Source: Deuterostichococcus epilithicus (lineage: Eukaryota; Chlorophyta; Trebouxiophyceae; Prasiolales; Stichococcaceae). From it: a stretch of DNA of 64,000 nucleotides. Position numbers and translations under genes: made by a program. The notes under the pieces were generated by a model that had not been told where the DNA came from, did no database searches, and worked only from the letters and a program-made list of their open reading frames with translations. Positions 42,201-61,138 of the stretch are shown one piece after another. Each line of letters begins with the position of its first letter. The first letter of the stretch is position 1. The stretch lies in assembly GCA_033439295.1 (NCBI GenBank), contig JAVTLE010000005.1, positions 2,406,501-2,470,500 of the forward strand, read 5' to 3'.

Positions 42201-45200
42201 ATGGCAGACGCCAAGGCTGACGACGACAAGAATGATGACACGTTTGGAGGTCTGCATCGCTTCGAAACTTGCCACGCTATCGCTGCTGCTCGCCATGCAG
42301 AGAGCCTGGGATGACAACAGTGACATCTTTGCTTCACTTGCCCAGGCACTGACGATGCCGGCTCAGCTTCGGGCTTCCAGCAGGCGTTCATCGATCGCGA
42401 GGTGATGTTCTCGCAGTTCGTGCTGGCAACCGGCGGTCACCGTGCTTCACGATGTGCAGCTTGTATGCTCTCTGAGCAGTGCTGCATCTGAGCTGCAGCA
42501 GGCTGCCTCACTGCGGACCTTGCCACCTTTGCCGAAGGGGTCCGGGCGGCTGGGAGCGGAGCAGTATTCCTTCTTCGGAGGCTTTGACGATGCAGCCAGC
42601 GATGCCCTGGGCGGCCTGGAAGTAAGTCAAGACCCCTCTCAGCTTGGTGTGGACCCACCCGGACCACATCTGCATTTTGAAAGGCAGCGGCAGCGCACGT
42701 GCATGCGCCCTTGCAGCGGCTCGTCACCAACGACCAACCGCACTGGCCGATCAGACTTGACATGCTTTTCGCTGTCCGGGACTCTGATTGGGCTCCTCGC
42801 TGCTTTGCATGTCGTCCAGCATGCCTGGCGGGAGATACTGCCGGCCGCCAAGCATGACGCAATTGACACTCAAAACAGGACGGCGTGGAGGCACCGCCAG
42901 AGGAGGAGCGCCCCGCTGGCGAGCCGGGCGCCGAGGAGGCGGACTTGGGGGACATGGATCCGGACCTGGCCGGCGACAGCGACCTGTCGTTCGCCACCAT
43001 GTTTGCGCGGTCGCTGGGCGGCGAGGCCGACCGCGCCCCTTCGCCCTTTGTCAGCTCCCTGGACCAGCCGCTCGGCGGCCCCAGCACGCCGCTCGTCGGC
43101 GGCGGCGGCGGGACGCCCGTCGGCGGCAGCAGCGGTGGTGGCGGCAGCGCAGTACCCCCCGGCGGCGGCGTTGGCCTGAGCGGCATCATCGGTGCGCTGC
43201 CAGGGTTGTCAGCCGCGGCCGGGCGCAGCGCGGAGGCTGCCGCTGCACAGGCGCCTGGGGGGCTGCCGCCGCCGCCGCCGGGGCTGCTGGACGACCCCTG
43301 GGGCCAGCTGTCGGGCCTGCCGGGCGCCGGCGCAGGGCAGAAGCTGCAGCTGCCGCTGTCAGCCTCAGTGCCGCAGGTGGGCTTCAGTCTCTGAGGGCAT
43401 ATAAAGCCTGTCATTGGCTGGGGTGCTGACCTCAGATTGCATCCGTGTTGCAGGCTGGCTTGAGAAACACAGTAAGCTTCCAAGAAGGCTCCAAAAGCAC
43501 ACTTGCATGCCTCCAGGAACAGCAACAGCAGCCGCAGCAGCAGCAGCCTTCGGAGCGTCTGGCAGGCTTTGGGCCGCTGGATCCGGTGGTGCCGCCGCCG
43601 CAACAGGGGCAGGGCTTCATTGACGTGCGCCCTGCAATACTCCTTGCTCAGCACCTTTTCGCGCCGCCATTGACTGCTGTCCCTGGACGAACGGACACCC
43701 TTCTGCGCAATCGTCGCTCATCATTGCATCCAGGGCCGACTTGAGGTGATGCAACAGCGACACTCTGAGGTCCCCCAAGCATGGCGTCACACTGCACTGC
43801 TGCGCGACCGCAGGCGCGTCCGCAGACAGGACTGCCGCCGGCACCTCCGGGGTTCCTGCCACAGGCCCAGCAGCACCAGCCACAGCTGCGGCAGGTCCAG
43901 AACCAGCTGGCCGGCGTCCGCATCACGGTGGGCCTCCTGCTGCTGTGATGCAGCCTGACGGCTTTGGCACAGCCCGACTGCGTGCTGCGTAACAGCTTGT
44001 ACCCATAGCACCTATCAAAGACCTAGACGCCGAATCTTCTGGTGATATCCTCTGAGATTTGTTGAAGGGCATCAGAGGCAATGGTTGGCCTTGGCTGCAG
44101 ACCCCAATGACGGTGACAGAGCTGGAGGCTCAGATGCGGGCGCAGGCAAACGGCGGCCCCACGGGGCCCCTTGGCGGCCCTAGTGGCAGCGTGCCACTGC
44201 CCAGGCCGCCGCCGCCCCGCGGCTTCCCCCAGCAGGTACTGATGCCTCTGCAGTGTTCTCCCATTGCGACACAGTACACCGACAACCCTTCTTCTAGACA
44301 TGTATCCTGCATCTAGCGCCTGCTTTGACCAGCGCCTGACTCTCTTCTGCGCCTGGCCAACAATGTGTGTCCATGTGCTGATGCAGCAGCCGGAGCATAT
44401 GACGCCTCAGCAGGCAGCAGCCGTATCAGCTCAGCGCGCAGCGCACGCGGTGTACGCAGCACACCGGCCGCCGCACCCGCACATGCACGGGCCGCCGCCG
44501 CCGGGCCGCGCGGCTTCCCGCCGATGGGATGAGGCGNTGCAGCTGCAGCAGCGGCTGCCGCCGCCGGGCTGGCGCCCGCAGGGCCCGCCTGGCTTCATGC
44601 CCGGTGGGTGGTGGCCACGACTCTGGTGTCTGCAAGTTGTTCTGCCCGCCATAATGCTGACGTTCCTCGAAAGTGGCACTCAGCGACTCGTTCAGCAAAA
44701 TGCACTCCTCCACACACCAGCATTGACAGGTCCACAGCCTGTGTGGGACGATTTTGTCGACAAGATTCGATGTCGGGCAAGCGAATCCTCACCTTCCCTC
44801 TCGCGTGCTGACTTGACATTATCTGGCCTGCACACGCCTCGCTGATGAGCGCCCCCGGCATCGTCGCAGGCATGCCCCCAGGCCGGCCAGGCATGCCGCC
44901 GCACATGGCTGGCCCGCGTCCGCCGCCGGGCTGGCCCCAGCCGGGGCCGATACCACGGCCGCCGCCCGGCATGCCGCCCTTTGGCCCGCCACAGCCGCCG
45001 CCAGGACCTTACCCGGGGGCGCCGCACCCAGGCCGCGGCATGCCGCCGGGCCATCCCGGACCGCACTTCATGCATGGCCCCCAACACCACCAGGTACCGA
45101 TTCTTCTCCATTGTGTCTCTTCGACTATTTGTCGCCCGACCTGAGGGTCACACCCAGTCAAAGCTCAATGGGACCACCCATGCTGGCGCAGCATGAGACA

Positions 45201-48200
45201 GCACCTGCGATCATGACATCCGATGTCAGCACACATACGGGCACACAAGAACAGCGGTCGGCAGTGTTGCTTCTCGTCGGGTTCGAACAGGGGCCGCACG
45301 GCGGCGGCGGCGGGCGGCGCCGTTTCGAGTCCAAGTACATGGACGCGGACGAGATTGACAGCATCCTGCGCATCCAGTGGAAGTCGCTGCACAGCGGGCC
45401 GCCCTACATCGAAGACTTTTACTACCAGGTGTCAAACCCTTCTCTGGATGAGGGTCGACTGGGTCGAAGCCGACCTGTAGGTCCAGCACTACGAACTTTC
45501 TGCAATTGTGTGGTCTCGCAGCGCAGCAACAAGGACTGTGTCGCCCCTCAGATTGGTGAAGATCTCAAGCCTGCGCGCACGGCCAATCCATCAGCTGCCT
45601 CTGACATATCCGAAGTGCGCTTGACAGTTTGTCGTGCTACGCACTGATGCACTGGCGGATCCTCGCGCAGGCGTACGTGAACAAGCACGGCGGCGGCCGC
45701 AACGCGCGCTGGTTTGCGCCCGAGCGCATACGCGAGCTGGCGCCGAGCGAGCGCGGCGAGCGCGGCGCCGCCACCTTCGTGAGCCTGGAGGGCCTGGGCC
45801 GCATCCCCTTCTCCAACATCCGGCGCCCCAAGCCGCTGATGGACGTGTCGGACGCTCCGCCCCCCGCCAAGGCACGGATGCTGATTGGATCACCCTCTCC
45901 AGCTTTGCACTCCTCGTCATCGGCGGCACCGGCCCTCGTCGCGCCTCCTGCTGTGCTTCAAGAGCGTTGGCTGCATGAGATGAGCCTTACATGATCGACA
46001 ACACAGCAGCTCCTGGGTGTTCCACATCTGTGGCCTGGGACATCGTGTGCGTGAGCCTGTGCTGGCAGCGCACAGCTCTGCGTGCCGAGGGCGGGTCTGA
46101 CCAGGGACCAAGAGGGCCATAGGATCATCATAAGAGAGTTGCGATGATGCAGGACGGCGAAGCGGAGGCGGGCGCCAAGGAGGCGGCGGCGGGCGGAAGC
46201 AGGAAGGCGAGGAGGCCGCTGGAGCAGGAACCAGCGCTGGCGGCGCGCATCATGATCGAGGACTGCCTCGCGCTGCTGCTGGACGTGCAGGACATCGACC
46301 GCCTGTTTGCCGCCTCCCCAAGTCCGCCCCCTTGCACTTCTGTCGCCACGAGAGACATCCTGGGTCACGACCTCTCCTGGCATGCTGCGGCCCGCCGCCG
46401 TGTCAGAGGACTGAGCCAACTGCAAGGAGCTGTAACTGCCAAGGACTGCTGCTGCTTTTGAGTTTGGCATGGGACTGCAACGGCCGTGTCAAGGCACAGG
46501 CACGGTGATGCAATGACATGATGACGAGCGCCAGCCGCTGTAGCCCGAGCGGCGGCCCACATGGTGCCGGGAGCCTCTTACTGTGTGGGCCGCGCCTCGG
46601 AGGCCGAGGTGCTTCTGCGACAGCAGCTATCCTCCAAACTTTCCCCACACAACACCCTGCCTTCTGGTGTGCAGGCGGTGCCCCGGAGGGCGAGGTGCCG
46701 CTGCGGCAGCGGCGCGCGCTGCTCATGGACGGCCTGGCGGCCAGCCTCCGCCTCGTGGCGGCGCCGCCGCCGGGTGCCGCGCCCCGCGAGAACGGCGGGG
46801 CGGCCGCCGCCGGCGGCTCCAGCAGGGGCCGCAGGAGGAAGGCGCAGCAGGCGGGGGACGATGGCGTGCTGCGCCGGCTGCTGGGGCTGCGCAAGGGGCG
46901 TGACCTCCTGGCTCGTGCGCTCGCGCTCATGGTGCCGCAGCAGGTGGGGCAGCCAGCGCGCACACACCAACACAGAGCCGACTGTCGTGTTGTCGCAACT
47001 CTCAGGATGGTAGCTCCCTTTCAATCCGCCTGCAGAGGGCCGCATGACAGCAGCTGCGCCAGGTATTATGCCATGTGCGCGGCGGGCGGCCGGACGCTTT
47101 TTGGTCGTCTCGCCAGGCCCCTGCTCCGCCTGCAGCACGTTCCAAGGCCCGACTTGTCGTTTTTGGCGCAGGGCGCGCACACGGAGACGGGCGGCCGGGC
47201 TGCGAGGGTGCAGAGCCCGGCGCTGCTGTTGGGCCTGCTGCGCAACCTGCGGCCCCTGTTCGCCCTGCCCCCCGCCCGCGATCAGGTCTGTGTCCCCTCA
47301 TGTCTGTGTGTCGCTCTGCTGAGACCCGCCACTGCCGTAGACCAGGTGGCACCTGGAAGCGGTGGGCTTCATACCCTCCCTGCTGTGCCTGGGGTGCAGC
47401 GCATTTGGTCGCACCCGCAGGCGCACCAGCCCGCGGCAAGCTCATCACCAGCTGATGACTACCTTCCAGACGGCTGCACAGTGTGATTACGGCCCAGCCC
47501 GTGTCTTGCTGGTCACAGCATATGATATTCAACACATGTTAACACCGCTACAGGGCCGGGACGAGGACCTCGAGCTGGGCAACCGTGTGGCGTCTGCCGC
47601 CGTGGGCGTGATCCGCCGCCTGGACGCGCCGGACGCCGTCGCCAACGCGCTGGCGGCGGTGTCTGGCGGCGACCTCGCGCCGGCGGCGGCGGAGGGAGCC
47701 GAGGAGGGCGACGAGCCGCAGCCGCCGTCGCCGGACGCCCTGCTGCCGCTGTACCCGCCAGGTGGGGGAACCCACCCATAGTATGGGTCGTCTTTGATAC
47801 CGACACACACTTTCCCGGCATGGCTGGGGGGCTGATGACTGGGCTGCTCATTCAGGGACTGTCGCACGGTGCCGCCGCTACACCCTACACCCTGTGCGGC
47901 CGGTTCCGCTGCCGCACCAGAGGCACCTGGACTCTGGAGTGCTCCTGGGAAACGCGCCTCCCCTTGCCGATGATTGCATCGACTTTCCGTCTACGCAGAC
48001 ACCACGGCGGGCGAGGGCAGGGGCGCCTGGCTGGCGGAAGTGTTGGCGGCGCTGCTCGTGCGCGCCGCGGAGCTGGAGCCGGCCGCGGCGCCNGCGCCGA
48101 CGCCCGCCGCCTGGGCTGCCGCCTGGGCCGCCTTCTTCCCGCTGCTCGCACGCCACCTGCAGACGCTGCAGGTCCGCACGCTCCTTGACCCTTGCGCGGC

Positions 48201-48573
48201 ACACATATGATTCCCGCGTTGCGCCCGCCGCCTCGTGACCTGGCGATGTGCTTTCGAGTTCTGCTACTGTTGCACCTCAGTACCCCTGGCCTGAACAACG
48301 CGACCTCTCGGGGCAATGCCGTCACTGCTCCTGCTTTCTGCCTCCTCGTTTTCGCCTGAAGGAGTCGAAGGACCAACTTAAAAGACATAGTATACTTGAC
48401 GCCGTCGCATGTCGCCGCAGACGGTGCACTCGCTGGCGGTTGAGCAGGGGATGGGCCCGGCGGCGGATCTGGCGAGGGGCATGGTCCCCATCCCGCTCAT
48501 CCGCGCGGCGCTGCCGCACGCTTCTGAGCCGCAGCAGGAGCGCCTGCGCTCGCTGCTCGCCCAGCTGGCCTGA
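42201..48573 (+). CDS. PAT1: PAT1-family mRNA decapping activator
   Basis: Homologue of Pat1, the P-body scaffold linking deadenylation to decapping through Lsm1-7 and DDX6/Dhh1. Certain exons: 42201-42249 (MADAKADDDKNDDTFG), 42346-about 42401, about 42502-42621 (AEQYSFFGGFDDAASDALGG, the usual N-terminal Pat1 motif), 42879-43376, then Gln/Pro-rich exons to about 45.09 kb (PPGMPPFGPPQPPPGPYPG style). The Pat1 core begins at about 45.29 kb with KYMDADEIDSILRIQWKSLH, then VSLEGLGRIPFSNIRRPKPL (about 45.67-45.88 kb) and ARIMIEDCLALLLDVQDIDR (about 46.15-46.32 kb). C-terminal helical exons follow at about 46.67, 47.16, 47.55 and 48.0 kb and at 48.42 kb to the stop at 48571-48573. Some middle and late exon borders are approximate. 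Undetermined bases occur at 44537 and 48093. Confidence 0.9.
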
Positions 48574-49436
48574 CTGACCGACCGACGTCCGGTCTGCGAT
48601 TGGCAGGACGTCGTGCTCCGTGTAACACACGCTTTGGGTGCAGACGCCGGCACCAAACCGAGGCGACCGGCTTCAGGCTTGTTGTGAGCATCTCTGTGCT
48701 GTGGCCGATTTTGGGTCGGTCGGGCAGCAGGGGTTGCTGTGCTCGGCTTGGAGGCCGCCAGTCAGCAGGGGGCCGACTGCAAGCAGGCAGCCACTGAATG
48801 CTTTGATTGGCCTCACGGCTCGAGATGCGGCAGCGAAGAACAACGACCTGCTGACCGCCGCTGCAGCTGGCGGCGTCAGTCCGACTGTTGTCTGTCTGCA
48901 TGGGCGTCAGAGCCGCTTTGCAGCTGGCAACTGCAAACAACGAGATGATCGCTCGATAGTTATGATGACGGTGAAGGTGTTGACGTGAGGCAGTGGAGCG
49001 TACGCTGAGCTCATTGAGATTCAGAGATGCGTTCTTGCATCGAAAGACCATTGACCGCTCCCAGATACATTTTGGAAAGGGATGGAGTCGCAAGGTCGCT
49101 TTTCAGACGAACACTCCCTCTCTGCCATGGCCGCCAGGACGTGCTTGCTGCGCACTGCCGGTCTCGTTTAGTGGCATGCAAGAATGCGATGCAGCCCCAA
49201 TGACATGCCATTATCCTGTTGCTTTCAGTCGCTGCTGGCGACTCAATACATTCAGCAACCCTCGAGCAAATCTGGACTATTCACATGCATCGTCCTTCTG
49301 AAACCGAGGGACCAAACATGGATCGTTGCTCTGCTCCACACGCTAACGAGTACAGGACAAAACTGGCTCGGTCGTTTACAACTTCATCGTCCTCTCTCGG
49401 CGGTGCGGAGTGGCGTGGTGTCTGCCTGTATGTCCC
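48574..49436. other. Convergent intergenic: PAT1 and BRCT-protein 3' regions
   Basis: About 860 bp between two convergent stop codons with no recognised gene. TGTAA pentamers occur about 45 bp after the PAT1 stop (plus strand, about 48620) and about 60 bp after the BRCT-protein stop (minus strand, about 49380). Both fit chlorophyte polyadenylation signals. Confidence 0.55.
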
Positions 49437-56978
<7,542 letters not shown>

Positions 56979-57531
56979 CCAGGCGCACGCCCCTACAGCT
57001 GCCTACAACACATTTAAGTTTCTCTGCTGATGTTTAACAGCAGCCAGCACGACAGGTTGACATCGAAGAGCGCAGCACGAGTGCGAAAGCGATTCAAAAC
57101 CACAGGCTTGTGAACTGTCTGGACATTGCGCCACACCAGCAGACCGGCTCTGGACTGTCGAGTAAGCTGCTACTACTTGAGGCATGCAGTTCCTGCTGGC
57201 TGCAAGATTCGCAGTTGCGGGCTGAGCATTTGCAATTTGCCGTCAGCAACACGTCAGCAAAGCACGTGCCATGCCTTGCTCCCCTCCCAGCAGCTCAGAA
57301 GCAAAGCTTGTTGCCATGCACAGCAGCTCCGTGCTCGTGCAAGCTCTCACCTTGCCCTCCTGCGGCTGACACGCCGTGCTGTGCTTCTGGGCAAGCTTGA
57401 AATCTGTTGCATGTCCATAACCTTGGACGAGTTCTGCGAGGCCTGAGTGAGCTGCACATCAAGGCATTTCCTGGGAGCGAACTTGTCTCTGCTCAATAGG
57501 CACATCCAGTGTTGTCGGACTCGAGCCAAAC
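56979..57531. promoter_or_regulatory. Bidirectional intergenic between the BRCT protein gene and PHYHD1
   Basis: 553 bp between divergent start codons (56978 minus, 57532 plus). No coding sequence was recognised; probably both 5' UTRs and a shared promoter. Confidence 0.55.
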
Positions 57532-59585
57532 ATGGCACCGCCAAGCGCGGAGCGCCTGTTGACGCCAGCGCAGGTGGAAGCGTTTCAGAACGACGGTGAG
57601 CACATGCGCATCTGCTTTCAAGCTGTCTTCATGCAAGGAACCTTTGATTGCTGACATGTATAGCATGTCGAGCATGGACTGCATAGAAGTTTTACAGATG
57701 CGCAAGCTGGTGCACGGCAGGATATCTGGTGCTGGAGGATTTTGCAAGCCTGGACGAGGTAGCTCAGCTAAAGGCGCGCGCTGAGCAGATCATCGAGGAT
57801 TACGACGCCTCCAACCCCTCGGTCTTCAGCACAGTGAACCAGGCGCGGCTCCATGTGCCGTAACCTGCCGCCGGCTATAGGTCTCGATGCTGCCGTGTCC
57901 AGCAGGTCACCATACATGGACTGTCTCAGTCTGAACTGCATACCCTGATGACTGGCTGCTGACCATGTGCCGCAATGACATGCCCCACAGAAGTTCCGGA
58001 CGGACAACCAGTTTCTGGATAGTGCAAATGGCATCTCGGTGTTCCTGGAGGAGAAGGCCATGGATTGCAACAACAAGCTCACACAGCCCAAGGCGCTAGC
58101 GGTCAATAAGATCGGACACGCAATGCATGACCTGGACCCTGTCTTCCGAAGATTCTCCCGGTGAGTCAATGCAACGAATCTGTGACCTGTTTGACAATTG
58201 TCACTAATTTGTTGTCATGCAAGTTGGCTTCTGCACCGTGCGCTTCCCAGGTCCTAACCATTTGCAAGTGCTGTCGCAGACTGCTATGCCGTGGCAATGC
58301 CACCCTGACGGTGCTCAGCCAGCGTCCCTGGATAAATCACAGCCGTACAAACGCTTGGAACTCAACTCCGACGCGCAGGTCAAAAAAGATGCAAGCGCTT
58401 TTCAGGGCGCTGGAGTTCGAGCGGCCGCTGCCAGTGCAGAGCATGTACATCTGCAAGCAGCCAAAGATCGGCGGCGAGGTCGTGCCACACCAGGACAGCA
58501 CCTTCCTGTGGTGCGGATTTGAGCAGCAATTCTTGCGCTCACAAGTGCGGTCTCACTGACCTGACTGGTCAATGTGATGGATTCACATCTCTAAAGCTAT
58601 GCAGCGCCCCTGCGGCACCAGAGGCTGTCACTTGTAACAGGAGCTGTCTTTCCATTGCAGGACCGACCCACCGACAGCGACGGGCATCTGGGTGGCACTG
58701 GAGGACGCCACCAAGTCAAACGGTGGGCTGTCCAAGGGCATGTGGAAACCGGCAATCAATGTGTCAACAAGCGCTGCACGTGACAATCCCGCTGCTCCAC
58801 TGTACTTCCTGACGCAAGGTGGTCGTGCAAAACTGGACAGAGCAGAGATTTCATGCTTTGCTCGGTGCAACTGCAGGCTGTTTATGGACGTGGCCGGGCT
58901 CGCACAAGCCAGGCGTCGCGCGGCGCTTCAAACGCAAGCCAGATGACAGCGTCTGGTTTGAGGGTGACGCCCCAGAATACGACCTCGAGATGTTCGTGCC
59001 TCTAGAGGTGCGGGCTGTCGTCCACTTATGATCGTCTGCAATGAGAAATGCTATATAGATGTTCTGTAGCGTGATGGCCATCGATCACACGTGACCTTCG
59101 TAGCCATCGATGGAGTTCGTGCACGGCAGGTCAAGGCTGGCGGGCTGGTGCTGCTGCACGGCGCCAACGTGCACTTCTCGCACGAGAATACATCGCCACA
59201 TTCGCGACATGCTTACAGGTGCCGACCTGGCACCATAGACCGTATGAACGTTGGGATCTACAGCCTTGCATTGTCTCTTGCAGTGCACCTGCGCCTCTGT
59301 TTCAGGAGATGCTGATGGATGTCCCTGTTATTTTGACCACAGCATGCACATCGTGGACGGCGGGCCAGCGCACAAATGGTCAGAGGAGAACTGGTGCGCT
59401 GTTTGTGAATGCCTCCTGATTGCTACTGCATTCCATACGCAACGCTGTCGCCTGAGCGGCAGCGCGGTGCATGATCAATTGATCATGCCGCAACAGAAGG
59501 TAAGGTGCTGTGTGGATACCGCCGCAGGCTGCAGCGGTCTCCGGACTTTGCCTTCCAGCCGTTGTTTGAGGAGCAAAAGGTCTGA
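57532..59585 (+). CDS. PHYHD1: Phytanoyl-CoA dioxygenase domain protein PHYHD1-like, 292 aa
   Basis: Fe(II)/2-oxoglutarate-dependent oxygenase of the PhyH family, closest in pattern and length to PHYHD1 (human 291 aa); the physiological substrate is unknown. Exons in phase: 57532-57595, 57721-57842, 57991-58160, 58379-58510, 58661-58722, 58877-59007, 59130-59218, 59343-59393 and 59528-59585. Motifs: [20 protein letters not shown] at the N-terminus; [20 protein letters not shown] followed by QDST, giving the iron-binding Hx[15 protein letters not shown]; then [20 protein letters not shown] and SRHAYS, holding the distal His and the 2-oxoglutarate-binding Arg; and AHKWSEENW near the end. The junction after 57842 appears to use a GC donor (GCGCGG), because inclusion of VNQ fits the family; a GT donor three codons earlier is the alternative. 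It is divergent from the BRCT gene. Confidence 0.94.
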
Positions 59586-61138
59586 GATTACGCCTCGCAC
59601 CATGTTGAATGAAACCCGCGCATGGCAAAGCAAAGATGCGTCCTCTTTCCACACCTGGGCGGCCGGCCCTGACAGCGGAGCTGCAGCAGACGGCATGTCC
59701 CGTGGTCGACGCTTCCTAGGGAGGTCAGTGACGGTCATGGCGATCGTAGAGATGCAGCTCGTCGGCTAGAACGTTGCATGTGCGGTGCCTTCAGTGGCAA
59801 AGGGCGATGATCACGTGCGCATTAATTATACAGTTTGCAATCTAGGTGGACCTGGGAGCCAATGCGACGTTGATCAGCGCTTACCGGCTTCACACAGATC
59901 GACCGTGACACTGCCACATTGCTTTCGTGCATCACTTGTGATTAATCTCAGCCGGCACCTTTCGCGGTGGTCGCAGTTTTGAACGGGTTGACTCAAAGAA
60001 AAGGTGGTCCACGAGGCTGTTTTGGCAACAGACAGGCTGATCGGCACGGCTGCACGCACTTGACGTGAAGCTTGAGCAACCTTTCGAGCCGCATTAACAT
60101 GCGTTTCTGTTTTGAGGAGCCAACTCGCCGCAAGCGAGGGGCCATCCTCGTAGTCAGGGCTCCCTTTCGACAGCAGAATGCTCAGCCTCTGCGCGTCTTC
60201 GCACCCTTCGTGAGTGCTCATTCCGGGCTTTGTCGAGGAACTGCATCTCAACCATGATTATTTTGCCAGGCGCATGGTGTCTGCCAACGTCTCACAGCTG
60301 GCGTGCCGCGTCATGTCGGTAGGCCAGCTTCATTGTGATCACGAGATGGATGGACATTTCTGGACACAATCTGTTGCAACAAACACTCGCAGGCCCTGTT
60401 GTCCGGCACACTTGCCGGCGCAAAATGTGGGCCCGGCGAAGAGAAGGATGGAATTGCTGCCAGGAAACAGAGGCGCGCCCTGCGGCAGCCGGCGCCGCCA
60501 CAGAGCCTTGCGCCGTGGCACACGCTGCCCTTCATGGGTCGCGAGGTGAATGCGCACGTGTTGTGGTACATGCCTGCGGGCTGAGAGGCATGGAGTCTCA
60601 CAGCTGGATGAAGATGCGCACCGCCCCATGTGCGTGCTTGTGCACCGGACACGGCCACTGCTGTGCATTGCTGTCAGCCTGCTCATGTGATACTCACATC
60701 CGGATGCCATGCTCCTGGCATGCAGGTGCGCCACCTGGCGGCGGTCGTGAGGTACAAAGTGGGCAGCAGCCTGGCGCACGCGCGAAACAGGCAAGTCATG
60801 CCCCATCAATCCAACATGGCCCCAACGTGCATGTCGCGAAGTGCGTGTTGCATGCCCTCAAAGGCACTGCCAGAGAGACAGCACCTTATGCCCTACCCTG
60901 TCGCCGAGCGGGTGATCCGCTGCCACTCGCAGCTGGCACGAGCACCGGCGGTCTGCAAAGGCGCGGCGTGCCCACGCCAAGCACGGCAGCCACCTGCACT
61001 TGCGGCTGCCCTGGCGACGGCGGCACGACGAGGCGGGCAGGCAGCAGCGGCAGTGCGTCATTGCTGCGCCTCTCCAGAGTCCTGTGAACCTGTCGTGGGC
61101 GCCATGCACTCCTATGCGGAATGTCCTGAGGTATCTCC
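59586..61138. other. Intergenic of about 1.55 kb between PHYHD1 and the RMDN-like gene
   Basis: No gene can be firmly supported. Two stretches look possibly coding on the plus strand: about 60400-60584 (ending WHTLPFMGREVNAHVLWYMP AG-type C-terminus) and about 60820-61095 (Ala/Arg-rich with an ATG at about 60820, resembling an organelle-targeting leader). The latter could be the missing first exon of the RMDN-like gene. Several long ORFs on either strand reflect GC-rich composition. Confidence 0.35.

Noticed and set aside
42437-43654. 405-codon minus-strand ORF opposite PAT1
   Set aside because: Pro/Gly/Ala-rich antisense reading of the PAT1 low-complexity exon; the plus strand has the PAT1 motif and splice logic.
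59874-60251. Minus-strand 125-codon ORF as a gene
   Set aside because: Ordinary composition-driven ORF with no motif, partner exon or recognisable family.
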